Origin: Alphaproteobacteria bacterium
Lineage (GTDB): Bacteria; Pseudomonadota; Alphaproteobacteria; Micavibrionales; CSBR16-224
Assembly: GCA_006226225.1 (NCBI GenBank)
Contig: SBHI01000126.1
Span: forward strand, 1 to 16,331
Direction: 5' to 3'
DNA length: 16,331 nucleotides
Shown here: in pieces, positions 1-7,070 of the stretch
Layout of the letters: each line of letters starts with the position of its first letter
Numbering within the stretch: position 1 is the stretch's first letter
Made by a program: the position numbers and the translations under genes
Notes under the pieces: model-generated
Databases searched by the model: none
Told to the model about the DNA's origin: nothing
The model's input: the letters and a program-made list of their open reading frames with translations, nothing else

Positions 1-22
1 TTGTACGTATTGTCCGTATCAC

Positions 23-397
23 TTATTTCTTATCATCCGTTTTGTCAGCAGCAGCTGTCTCTTCAGCAGCTTTTTTGGCTTTTTTCGGCTGAATTTTACC
101 CGTATCAACCTCTTCGCCAGCAGCTTCTTGTCCCGGACGAACGCGTTTTTCCGAAGGTGTGCCGGTGCCGCCTGAAATCACAATCCAAGATTTACGCTTG
201 GAAATGCGGGGGCATTCCTGAATCTCGACTTTATCACCCAGTTGGCAAACATTTTGCGGATCATGCGCTGCATATTTTGCGGAACGACGAACAACTTTTT
301 GATACAGCGGATCCTTAACGCGGCGCTCGACCAAAACCGTTACAGTTTTGTCACATGCGTTGCTGACCACTTTTCCTTCCATAATGCGTTTGGGCAT
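23..397 (-). CDS. rpsQ: 30S ribosomal protein S17 with C-terminal extension
   Basis: S17 is a primary 16S rRNA-binding protein of the 30S body with an OB fold. The N-terminal part is typical: EGKVVS near residue 7, DKTVTV at 16-21, LYQKVVRRS at 31-39, and GDKVEIQECPRIS at 54-66. The usual bacterial protein ends at about 80-90 residues. This one has 124, with a tail from about residue 77 rich in Lys, Ala, Glu and Asp that has no counterpart in the fold. It lies 26 nt after rpmC in the S10 operon. The frame is intact, so the tail is read through and not a frameshift artefact. About 22 nt remain downstream to the window edge, too short to hold rplN, the expected next gene. Confidence 0.97.
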   Translation of the reverse strand: MPKRIMEGKVVSNACDKTVTVLVERRVKDPLYQKVVRRSAKYAAHDPQNVCQLGDKVEIQECPRISKRKSWIVISGGTGTPSEKRVRPGQEAAGEEVDTGKIQPKKAKKAAEETAAADKTDDKK

Positions 398-423
398 CGT
401 CTAAACTCCTTAATCTCGCCTTA

Positions 424-771
424 TCAGGCTTTCTTTTTGGCGGCTGTTTTCTTTGCCGGCTTTTCATCTTTTGCTTTTGCAGCTTTTTTCGGTGCCGCTT
501 TTGCTTTTTCTTCCTTCTTCGGAGCCGCTGCTTTCTTCGCTTTTGCTTTTGCGGGCTTCGCATCGTCATTAGCGTAAGAGATACCGTGGCGGCGTTCACT
601 CAGAACCGTCTGGATACGTGCGATGTCGCGACGCAGCAGGCGCTTCTGTGCCGTGTTGTTCAACTGGCCGTTAGCCTGTTGGAAGCGGAGGTTCATCTCC
701 TCTTTATACAATTCCGTGACCTGCTTTTTCAGCTCGTCATCGGTTTTCAATCTTACGTCAGCGATATCCAT
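424..771 (-). CDS. rpmC: 50S ribosomal protein L29 with Lys/Ala-rich tail
   Basis: L29 is a small two-helix protein at the exit of the 50S peptide tunnel, next to L23, where nascent-chain factors dock. Residues 1-65 match the family: DVRLKTDDEL at the start, LYKEEMNLRFQQA at 21-33, and RRDIARIQTVLSER at 47-60. L29 is normally about 60-70 residues. This protein has 115 because residues 68-115 form a strongly basic, low-complexity Ala/Lys/Pro tail. The tail lies in the same uninterrupted frame and ends only 26 nt before rpsQ. Its histone-like composition suggests rRNA contact near the tunnel exit, which is inference. Confidence 0.96.
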   Translation of the reverse strand: MDIADVRLKTDDELKKQVTELYKEEMNLRFQQANGQLNNTAQKRLLRRDIARIQTVLSERRHGISYANDDAKPAKAKAKKAAAPKKEEKAKAAPKKAAKAKDEKPAKKTAAKKKA

Positions 772-799
772 CTTCTTATAACCTGTTTATTCGTTGTTA

Positions 800-1213
800 T
801 CATTCACCGATACGGGCAATAAAGCGCGTTTTAACCGGCAGTTTCGATGAGGCAAGCGCAAATGCGGATTCCGCAAGCGCGCGCGGCACACCGTCCAGCT
901 CAAACATCACACGGCCCGGTTTAACGCGGCAAGCCCAAAATTCGACAGAGCCTTTACCTTTACCCTGACGTACTTCAAGCGGCTTTTTCGAAACCGGCAC
1001 ATCCGGGAAAATGCGGATCCACAAACGTCCCTGACGTTTGATGTGACGCATAATCGTACGGCGTGCAGCCTCAATCTGGCGTGCAGTCACACGTTCCGGC
1101 GACAATGCTTTCAAGCCATAGGCGCCAAAGTTCAATGTCGTGCCCGCCTGTGCATTGCCATGAATGCGGCCTTTATGCGCTTTGCGGTACTTTGTCTTCT
1201 TCGGACTCAACAT
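800..1213 (-). CDS. rplP: 50S ribosomal protein L16
   Basis: L16 binds 23S rRNA near the A-site tRNA elbow and the central protuberance and is needed for late 50S maturation. The 137-residue length is normal. Visible family features are MLSPKKTKYRK at the N-terminus, the GRLWIRIFPDVPVSKKP segment at 62-78, and the conserved VRQGKGKGSVEFW block at 81-93. The arginine of that block corresponds to the one hydroxylated in Escherichia coli L16. The C-terminal part contains the A-x-SKLPVKTRF motif. It follows rpsC after 71 nt, one of the longer gaps in the S10 operon, and precedes rpmC by 28 nt. Nothing is unusual in the protein. Confidence 0.98.
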   Translation of the reverse strand: MLSPKKTKYRKAHKGRIHGNAQAGTTLNFGAYGLKALSPERVTARQIEAARRTIMRHIKRQGRLWIRIFPDVPVSKKPLEVRQGKGKGSVEFWACRVKPGRVMFELDGVPRALAESAFALASSKLPVKTRFIARIGE

Positions 1214-1284
1214 CGTTTTGCTCTCTCTTTTAATATGTTATCTGTGTTTCGTCAATCATTTTCCGTAACACAAGGTGTTTTTCT

Positions 1285-1965
1285 TTAAGATCTTTGCGGC
1301 TGTCCGTCGCTCAGTCTTTTCTCATGCGCCATCGGATCATGTTCCAGAATGTCGCCTTTGTAAATCCAGACCTTGATACCGATGATACCGTAGGTCGTCA
1401 GTGCTTCTGCCGTACCGTAATCGATATCGGCACGCAACGTATGAAGCGGCACGCGGCCTTCGCGATACCATTCCGTCCGTGCGATCTCGGCACCGCCAAG
1501 ACGGCCGCCGCAATTGACACGAATACCTTCTGCACCCATGCGCAGAGCGGATTGTACACCGCGTTTCATGGCGCGGCGGAAGGAAACACGACGCTCCAAC
1601 TGCTGGGCAATGCCTTCGGCAACCAGTTTGGCATCAATTTCCGGCTTACGAACCTCAACAATGTTCAGGGAAACTTCCCCGCCAATGCGGTCTGCAATCT
1701 GGCGACGCAGTTTTTCAATATCCGCGCCTTTTTTACCGATGATCACACCCGGACGCGCCGTAAACAGCGTGACCTTCGTGTTCGATGCCGCACGCTCAAC
1801 CAGAACGCGGGAGATACCGGCAGATTTCAGCTCACCCATCAGGTATTCGCGCAGTTTGATATCGTCAATCAGCTTTTCAGCGTAATCTTTATCCGCATAC
1901 CAACGGCTGTCCCATGAGCGGTTGATGCCTAGTCTCAATCCAATCGGGTTAACCTTCTGACCCAT
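1285..1965 (-). CDS. rpsC: 30S ribosomal protein S3
   Basis: S3 sits on the 30S head at the mRNA entry channel and contributes to ribosomal helicase activity with S4 and S5. At 226 residues it is a typical length. It begins MGQKVNPIGLRLG, characteristic of S3, and has a KH type-2 domain with the GxxG loop in the PGVIIGKKGADIEKL segment. The conserved C-terminal RNA-binding block (RMGAEGIRVNCGGRLGGAEI, then TLRADIDYGTAEA and GVKVWIYKG-like) follows. Its start codon overlaps the rplV stop by one base (TAATG), so the two are likely translationally coupled. Confidence 0.98.
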   Translation of the reverse strand: MGQKVNPIGLRLGINRSWDSRWYADKDYAEKLIDDIKLREYLMGELKSAGISRVLVERAASNTKVTLFTARPGVIIGKKGADIEKLRRQIADRIGGEVSLNIVEVRKPEIDAKLVAEGIAQQLERRVSFRRAMKRGVQSALRMGAEGIRVNCGGRLGGAEIARTEWYREGRVPLHTLRADIDYGTAEALTTYGIIGIKVWIYKGDILEHDPMAHEKRLSDGQPQRS

Positions 1966-2354
1966 TATTCACTCTCCTTCACGTCACTTTTTTCACTGAC
2001 GACAATACGCATATTGCTAAACGGCTTTTGGATGCGGCCTGCGCGTCCACGTGCACGGGCACGGAAACGTTTCATCACAAGAGCACGTCCGACAGTCGCT
2101 TCTTTCACATACAGTCTGTCAACATCAAGACCATGGTTGTTTTCCGCATTTGCGATGGCGGATTCAAGAAGCACCTTCACTTGCTGTGCGACGCGGCGTT
2201 TGCTGAATTCCAGATCCAGCAGGGCGCGTCCCGCGTCTTTACCGCGGATCAGTTCAGCAATCAAATTCAATTTTTGCGCACTGGAGCGGATCTGGGTAGC
2301 GCGAGCTACTGCCTCATTCTCCGCAATACGCTTTTTATTTGCCGGTTTCCCCAT
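1965..2354 (-). CDS. rplV: 50S ribosomal protein L22
   Basis: L22 contacts all 23S rRNA domains, and its long beta-hairpin lines the peptide exit tunnel at the constriction where macrolides bind. The 129-residue protein has a short charged N-terminal extension before the core. The core shows SSAQKLNLIAELIRGK, the AxANAENNHGLD motif around residues 88-99, and the hairpin region VGRALVMKRFRARARGRA at about 88-106 followed by KPFSNMRIVVSE. The hairpin looks intact, with no deletion of the kind seen in macrolide-resistant mutants. It starts 5 nt after rpsS ends and overlaps the rpsC start by one base. Confidence 0.98.
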   Translation of the reverse strand: MGKPANKKRIAENEAVARATQIRSSAQKLNLIAELIRGKDAGRALLDLEFSKRRVAQQVKVLLESAIANAENNHGLDVDRLYVKEATVGRALVMKRFRARARGRAGRIQKPFSNMRIVVSEKSDVKESE

Positions 2355-2359
2355 CGTTC

Positions 2360-2638
2360 TTACTTCCTTTTCGCTTTCTTGTCAGCGCCGTGACCGTAAT
2401 AGGTGCGGGTCGGCGCGAACTCACCAAACTTATGCCCGATCATTTCTTCCGTCACCAGGACCGGAATGAATTTCTGGCCGTTATAGACACCGAAGGTCAG
2501 GCCGACGAATTGCGGCATGATCAATGAACGGCGTGACCAGATTTTGATCACTTCATTACGGCCTGCTTCGCGAACAGCCTGCGCTTTTTTCAGCACATAA
2601 CCTTCAACAAACGGGCCTTTCCAAACTGAACGAGCCAT
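2360..2638 (-). CDS. rpsS: 30S ribosomal protein S19
   Basis: S19 is a 30S head protein that pairs with S13 and forms inter-subunit contacts. The 92 residues are the usual length. Signature segments are MARSVWKGPFVEGYV at the N-terminus, IKIWSRRSLIMPQFVG, and the family motif GHKFGEFAPTRTYYGH near residues 68-83, followed by a basic KKAKRK end. It lies 20 nt after rplB and 5 nt before rplV in the S10 operon. Confidence 0.98.
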   Translation of the reverse strand: MARSVWKGPFVEGYVLKKAQAVREAGRNEVIKIWSRRSLIMPQFVGLTFGVYNGQKFIPVLVTEEMIGHKFGEFAPTRTYYGHGADKKAKRK

Positions 2639-2658
2639 GTTCTCTTCCTTTCCTAATC

Positions 2659-3498
2659 CTACTTGCGTCCGCGCTTCGCGTGGCGGCGGCGCAGAATGTA
2701 TTTATCGGTTGCTTTGTTGCTGCGCGTCCGCGCACCTTTTGTCGGTTTACCCCACGGCGTCACCGGATGGCGACCACCTGATGTTTTACCTTCACCACCA
2801 CCATGCGGGTGATCGACCGGGTTCATCACAACACCGCGGACTGTCGGACGACGTCCCATCCAGCGTTTGCGACCGGCTTTACCCAAGCTGATATTGGAGT
2901 GATCTGTATTCGAAACAGCGCCAATTGTCGCCATGCACTCACCGCGCACAACCCGGAGTTCGCCGGAGGACAGTTTGATCTGGGCGTAACCGCTGTCACG
3001 ACCGACCAGCTGTACGTAGCTACCTGCGGAACGTGCGATCTGACCGCCTTTGCCGGGCTTCAGCTCGACATTGTGGATAATCGTACCAACCGGAATGCTT
3101 TTCAGCGGCATTGCGTTACCCGGCTTCACATCGGCTTTTTCAGAGGCGATGATACGGTCACCGGCTGCCAGACGCTGCGGTGCCAGAATATAGGACAGCT
3201 CGCCGTCATCATATTTGATCAATGCGATAAAAGCCGTGCGGTTCGGATCGTATTCAATCCGTTCAACCGTTGCTTCAACGTCGAATTTACGGCGTTTGAA
3301 GTCAATCAGGCGGTATTTCCGCTTGTGACCGCCACCGATATGACGTGTCGTAATCTGGCCGTGATTGTTGCGTCCGCCTGATTTCGTCAGACCAACCGTC
3401 AGACCTTTGACGGGTTTCCCCTTCCAAAGTTCGCTGCGGTCGACCGTAATCAACTGGCGCATAGCTGGCGTTCTCGGCTTATATGTCTTCAATCCCAT
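2659..3498 (-). CDS. rplB: 50S ribosomal protein L2
   Basis: L2 is one of the largest and most conserved 50S proteins; it supports subunit association, tRNA binding and the peptidyl-transferase region. The 279 residues match the family. Visible features are MGLKTYKPRTPAMRQ, the GGGHKRKYRLIDFKR block, the SH3-like middle, and the C-terminal motif MNPVDHPHGGGEGK, which contains the histidine implicated in peptidyl-transferase function. The protein ends in a basic RRRHAKRGRK tail. It starts 54 nt after rplW, one of the wider gaps in this operon, and is followed 20 nt later by rpsS. Confidence 0.98.
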   Translation of the reverse strand: MGLKTYKPRTPAMRQLITVDRSELWKGKPVKGLTVGLTKSGGRNNHGQITTRHIGGGHKRKYRLIDFKRRKFDVEATVERIEYDPNRTAFIALIKYDDGELSYILAPQRLAAGDRIIASEKADVKPGNAMPLKSIPVGTIIHNVELKPGKGGQIARSAGSYVQLVGRDSGYAQIKLSSGELRVVRGECMATIGAVSNTDHSNISLGKAGRKRWMGRRPTVRGVVMNPVDHPHGGGEGKTSGGRHPVTPWGKPTKGARTRSNKATDKYILRRRHAKRGRK

Positions 3499-3552
3499 TG
3501 TTCTAAACCCTTTTATCTTCCTGCAAGAAACTCTTGTCTAAATCCTGCGTTC

Positions 3553-3870
3553 TTAAACTCCTGCCGTCACATCGACCGTTTGTCCTTCGGCCAGTGTTAC
3601 GATTGCCTTTTTAATATCGCTGCGGCGGCCTTTATAGCCACGGAAGCGCTTGGTTTTCCCTTTCAGGCGCAATGTGTTAACGGCTTTGACTTCAACACCG
3701 AAAATTGCTTCAACAGCATCTTTGATTTCCGGTTTGGTCGCATCAAGCGCAACTTTAAAAGTAACCTGTCCGTGCTCGGAGCCCATGGTTGCTTTCTCGG
3801 TAATGACCGGCGCCAGCAGAATGTCGTACATGCGCGGCGTCACTTGTGTTTTTGCTGCTTTCTTACTCAT
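3553..3870 (-). CDS. rplW: 50S ribosomal protein L23
   Basis: L23 lies at the peptide exit and is the docking site for trigger factor and SRP. The 105-residue protein shows the family features: LLAPVITEKATMGSEHGQ near the N-terminus, FKVALDATKPEIKDAVEAIFGVEVKAVNT in the middle, and the extended loop KGKTKRFRGYKGRRSDIKKAIVTL. The surface loop carrying the chaperone-contact glutamate region looks intact. Its ATG overlaps the rplD stop in an ATGA arrangement, implying translational coupling with L4. Confidence 0.97.
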   Translation of the reverse strand: MSKKAAKTQVTPRMYDILLAPVITEKATMGSEHGQVTFKVALDATKPEIKDAVEAIFGVEVKAVNTLRLKGKTKRFRGYKGRRSDIKKAIVTLAEGQTVDVTAGV

Positions 3871-4487
3871 TTCAAACGCTCCTCAAGTTTAGCGACGGCA
3901 TCTTTCGTCAGCACCAGCGTATCGCGGCGCAGGATGTCGTAAACATTGGCACCCTGCTGCGGCAGAACATCAATATTCGGAATGTTGCGAACAGCGCGGA
4001 AGAAATTCACATCAATTTCCTCGCCGCCGATGATCAATGCCGAAGAAATTTCCATCTTTTTCAGATTTGCGGCCATTTCTTTGGTTTTGTGCGATTTCGA
4101 TGCCAGATCATCCAGAACGACCAGCTTGCCTGCCGCATATTTTGATGCCAGAGCCATACGCAGGCCCAGCTTGCGGAATTTTTTCGGCAAATCATGTGCA
4201 TGGCTGCGAACGACCGGACCGTGAACGGTTTGACCGCCACGCTGCTGCGTACCGCGCAGCGAGCCAAGACGTGCGTTACCCGTACCTTTTTGACGGAACG
4301 GCTTTTTACCGGTACCGCTGATCTCGCTAATGGTTTTCACCTTATGCGTACCTGCGCGGCGTTTTGCCAGCTGCCAGTTCACCATGCGGTGCAGGATGTC
4401 CGGGCGTACCTCTAAGCCGAAGACCGCATCGCTCAGCGTCAGGTCTCCTACTTTTTTATTTTCCAGATTTTTCACGGCGACTTTCAT
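3867..4487 (-). CDS. rplD: 50S ribosomal protein L4
   Basis: L4 binds 23S rRNA early in assembly, and its extended loop reaches the peptide tunnel. In enterobacteria it also represses the S10 operon through the rpsJ leader; whether that happens here is unknown. The 206 residues are normal. The tunnel loop is seen as GTGKKPFRQKGTGNARLGSLRGTQ-type sequence around residues 60-85, followed by GGxTVHGP and RSHAHDLPKKFRKLGL. It is preceded by a purine-rich AAGGAAAGGA ribosome binding site and overlaps the rplW start by four bases. Confidence 0.97.
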   Translation of the reverse strand: MKVAVKNLENKKVGDLTLSDAVFGLEVRPDILHRMVNWQLAKRRAGTHKVKTISEISGTGKKPFRQKGTGNARLGSLRGTQQRGGQTVHGPVVRSHAHDLPKKFRKLGLRMALASKYAAGKLVVLDDLASKSHKTKEMAANLKKMEISSALIIGGEEIDVNFFRAVRNIPNIDVLPQQGANVYDILRRDTLVLTKDAVAKLEERLK

Positions 4488-4520
4488 CGCTTTTTCCTTT
4501 CCTTAGCTAAGACCTTGGTC

Positions 4521-5372
4521 CTATTTCTTCTCTTCTTCCGTTTTCTCTTCAGAAGCCTGTTCCGTTGCTTCGGCTTTCGCCTCTTCTTCTTTCACCGGCT
4601 CTTGCGGAGCTGCTTCAACAGCAGCCTCTACAGAGGTTTCAACTTCATCAGCCTGTGCAGATACGTCTTCTTTCGGCTTATCTGCGGCTTTTTTCTCGCC
4701 CGTACGCAGTGCTGCGGGGAACGGCACATCTTCAGGCAGAGCCTTTTTCACGGCATCCTGAATTGTCACCCAGCCTTGTTTGCTGCCCGGAACTGCGCCC
4801 GTTACAAAAATCAGACCTTGCTCTTCATCAACAGCGATCACTTTCAGGTTTTGTGCCGTGCGATTACGCGCACCCATGTGACCGGCCATTTTTTTGCCTT
4901 TAAAGACACGGCCCGGATCCTGACACTGACCTGTCGAACCATGCGAACGGTGTGAAACGGAAACACCGTGCGTTGCACGCAGACCACCGAAGTTCCAGCG
5001 TTTCATAGCACCGGCAAAACCTTTACCGATCGTCACGCCTGATACATCGACATATTGTCCCGGAACAAAATGCGCGGCAGACAGTTCTGCACCGACATCC
5101 ACAAGACCGTCATTGCTGACGCGGAACTCAACCAGTTTCGCTTTCGGCTCGACCTTTGCCTTGGCATAGTGTCCACGCACCGGCTTGGTAACGTTTTTCA
5201 AACGCTTTTTACCAGCACCGAGCTGCAGAGCGACGTAACCGTCTTTCTCTTCCGTCTTGACGGAGACAACCTGACAACCGTCAACCTTCAGCACCGTAAC
5301 CGGTACGTGGCGGCCTTCGTCGTCAAATATACGCGTCATGCCGATTTTCTGTGCAATCAATCCTGTACGCAT
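4521..5372 (-). CDS. rplC: 50S ribosomal protein L3 with acidic C-terminal tail
   Basis: L3 is an early 50S assembly protein whose central extension reaches the peptidyl-transferase centre. Residues 1 to about 215 are canonical: MRTGLIAQKIGMTRIF, then GVTIGKGFAGAMKRWNFGG at 112-130, ATHGVSVSHRSHGSTGQ at 133-149, and PGRVFKGKKMAGHMG at 153-167. The glutamine at 149 sits where PrmB methylates E. coli L3. The usual bacterial length is about 205-215. Here about 60 extra residues rich in Glu, Ala and Lys bring it to 283. Acidic tails on L3 occur in other alphaproteobacteria, so this is a lineage trait made rather long. It follows rpsJ after 53 nt. Confidence 0.97.
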   Translation of the reverse strand: MRTGLIAQKIGMTRIFDDEGRHVPVTVLKVDGCQVVSVKTEEKDGYVALQLGAGKKRLKNVTKPVRGHYAKAKVEPKAKLVEFRVSNDGLVDVGAELSAAHFVPGQYVDVSGVTIGKGFAGAMKRWNFGGLRATHGVSVSHRSHGSTGQCQDPGRVFKGKKMAGHMGARNRTAQNLKVIAVDEEQGLIFVTGAVPGSKQGWVTIQDAVKKALPEDVPFPAALRTGEKKAADKPKEDVSAQADEVETSVEAAVEAAPQEPVKEEEAKAEATEQASEEKTEEEKK

Positions 5373-5425
5373 CTTTTTTAATCCTTGCTTTTAACTTTTT
5401 TCTCTTTTTCAAAGAGCGGTCAGCC

Positions 5426-5752
5426 TTAGGCTGCTGCGCGCTCCTGCAACTTGATTTCTACATCCACACCGGCAGCCAGATCCAGCTTCATCAGCGCATC
5501 AATGGTTTGCGGCGTCGGATCAACAATATCCAAAAGTCTTTTATGCGTACGCATTTCAAACTGCTCGCGTGACTTTTTATCAATATGCGGGCTACGCAAA
5601 ACCGTAAATTTCTCGATCCGTGTCGGCAACGGCACAGGGCCTCGCACTGAAGCACCGGTTCTTTTCGCGGTATGCACGATCTCATGTGCCGACTGATCGA
5701 GGACACGATGATCGTAAGCTTTCAAAACCACACGGATATTTTGCGTTTCCAT
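5426..5752 (-). CDS. rpsJ: 30S ribosomal protein S10
   Basis: S10 is a 30S head protein and, as NusE, part of the transcription antitermination complex with NusB. The 108 residues include the classic NIRVVLKAYDHRVLDQSA start, GASVRGPVPLPTR in the long loop at about 33-45, SPHIDKKSREQFEMRTHKRLLDI, and the DALMKLDLAAGVDVEIKL end. The start is the only reasonable ATG; its upstream site is a weak AGAAAGA. It is the first gene after tuf, separated by about 75 nt that contain a strong hairpin. Confidence 0.98.
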   Translation of the reverse strand: METQNIRVVLKAYDHRVLDQSAHEIVHTAKRTGASVRGPVPLPTRIEKFTVLRSPHIDKKSREQFEMRTHKRLLDIVDPTPQTIDALMKLDLAAGVDVEIKLQERAAA

Positions 5753-5791
5753 TATCTTTCTATCCCGTTTCTTTATCTTTTCTCGAGAAAT

Positions 5792-5816
5792 GCCCGCCGG
5801 AACCCGTCCGGCGGGC
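5792..5816 (-). terminator. Strong hairpin between tuf and rpsJ
   Basis: A perfect 9-bp GC-only stem (GCCCGCCGG pairing with CCGGCGGGC, loop of 7) begins a few bases after the tuf stop. In the transcript it is followed by AUUUCUCGAGAAAAG, so the U-tract is poor. A 12-bp palindrome, TTTCTCGAGAAA, lies immediately downstream (5779-5790). This may act as a partial terminator, RNA-end stabiliser or processing site that separates str and S10 operon expression. Efficient full termination looks unlikely because of the weak U-tract. Confidence 0.55.
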
Positions 5817-5827
5817 GTATCTCTTAG

Positions 5828-7018
5828 TTACTCAACGATCTTGGCAACAACACCGGCACCGACCGTACGACCGCCTTCGCGGATAGCGAAGCGCAGGCCT
5901 TCGTTCATTGCGATAGGCGCAATGAGCTCGATGTCCATTTCAATGTTATCACCAGGCATTACCATTTCCACGCCTTCCGGCAGGTGTACGATACCTGTCA
6001 CGTCTGTCGTCCGGAAGTAGAACTGCGGACGGTAGTTCGTGAAGAATGGCGTGTGGCGTCCACCTTCATCCTTCGTCAGGACGTAAGCTTCAGCTTTAAA
6101 CTTCGTGTGCGGCGTGATGGAGCCGGGCTTGGCCAGAACCTGACCGCGCTCAACATCTTCACGTTTCGTACCACGGAGCAGTGCACCGATGTTGTCACCG
6201 GCCTCTCCGCGATCCAGAAGTTTGCGGAACATTTCAACACCCGTAACGGTGGTTGTCGTGGTCGGACGCAGGCCAACGATGGCAACTTCGTCACCGACAT
6301 TCACAACACCTTGCTCGATACGGCCCGTAACAACGGTTCCGCGACCGGAAATCGAGAATACATCCTCGATCGGCATCAGGAACGGCATGTCAATCGGACG
6401 ATCCGGTGTCGGGATGTAGCTGTCAACAGCTTCCATCAGCGCCAGAACGGATTTTTTGCCCAGCTCTTCGTTGCTGTCTTCGATAACAGCCAGAGCAGAA
6501 CCGCGGATGATCGGAATATCGTCGCCCGGGAACTGGTATTCGTTCAACAGTTCGCGAATTTCCATTTCAACCAGATCCAGCAGCTCGGCATCATCAACCT
6601 GGTCACATTTGTTCATGTAAATAACCAGAGCCGGAACACCAACCTGACGTGCAAGCAGGATGTGCTCGCGCGTTTGCGGCATCGGGCCGTCAGCAGCGGA
6701 TACAACAAGGATACCACCATCCATCTGTGCCGCACCCGTGATCATGTTTTTCACGTAGTCAGCGTGGCCGGGGCAGTCAACGTGTGCATAGTGACGGTTG
6801 GCTGTTTCGTATTCAACATGTGCCGTCGAAATCGTGATACCGCGCTCACGCTCTTCCGGAGCTTTATCGATATCAGCATAGTTCGTTGCTTTTGCGCCGC
6901 CCGTTTCGGACAGAACTTTTGTAATAGCTGCCGTCAGCGTCGTTTTACCGTGGTCAACGTGACCAATGGTACCAATATTGACGTGCGGTTTATTTCTTTC
7001 AAATTTTTCCTTAGACAT
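5828..7018 (-). CDS. tuf: Elongation factor Tu
   Basis: EF-Tu delivers aminoacyl-tRNA to the ribosomal A site in a GTP-dependent step in the cytoplasm. The 396 residues match the family end to end. G1 is GHVDHGKT at 19-26, the switch I region has RGITI at 59-63, G3 is DCPGH at 81-85 with the catalytic His85, G4 is NKCD at 136-139, and the SAL G5 motif is at about 174-176. Domains 2 and 3 follow, ending AKIVE. It lies 52 nt after fusA, as usual in the str operon. Many proteobacteria carry a second tuf; whether this one does is outside the window. Confidence 0.99.
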   Translation of the reverse strand: MSKEKFERNKPHVNIGTIGHVDHGKTTLTAAITKVLSETGGAKATNYADIDKAPEERERGITISTAHVEYETANRHYAHVDCPGHADYVKNMITGAAQMDGGILVVSAADGPMPQTREHILLARQVGVPALVIYMNKCDQVDDAELLDLVEMEIRELLNEYQFPGDDIPIIRGSALAVIEDSNEELGKKSVLALMEAVDSYIPTPDRPIDMPFLMPIEDVFSISGRGTVVTGRIEQGVVNVGDEVAIVGLRPTTTTTVTGVEMFRKLLDRGEAGDNIGALLRGTKREDVERGQVLAKPGSITPHTKFKAEAYVLTKDEGGRHTPFFTNYRPQFYFRTTDVTGIVHLPEGVEMVMPGDNIEMDIELIAPIAMNEGLRFAIREGGRTVGAGVVAKIVE

Positions 7019-7070
7019 TTCCTCTAGTTCCTCTTCCTTTTCCTGTTACGTTACGAGAGCAAATAACACT

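Noticed and set aside
351..599. Arg/Lys-rich minus-strand frame overlapping rpmC and rpsQ
   Set aside because: It is the alternate reading of the repetitive rpmC tail, in which Ala/Lys codons become Arg/Lys/Gln; rpmC itself is intact.
5984..7027. A 347-codon open frame on the plus strand, antisense to tuf
   Set aside because: Its sequence mirrors the codon pattern of EF-Tu, it has no family resemblance, and tuf is certain. The same holds for the long antisense frames over fusA (8532-9263), rplB (2803-3381), rpsC (1294-1917) and the deoxyhypusine synthase-like gene (12178-12786).
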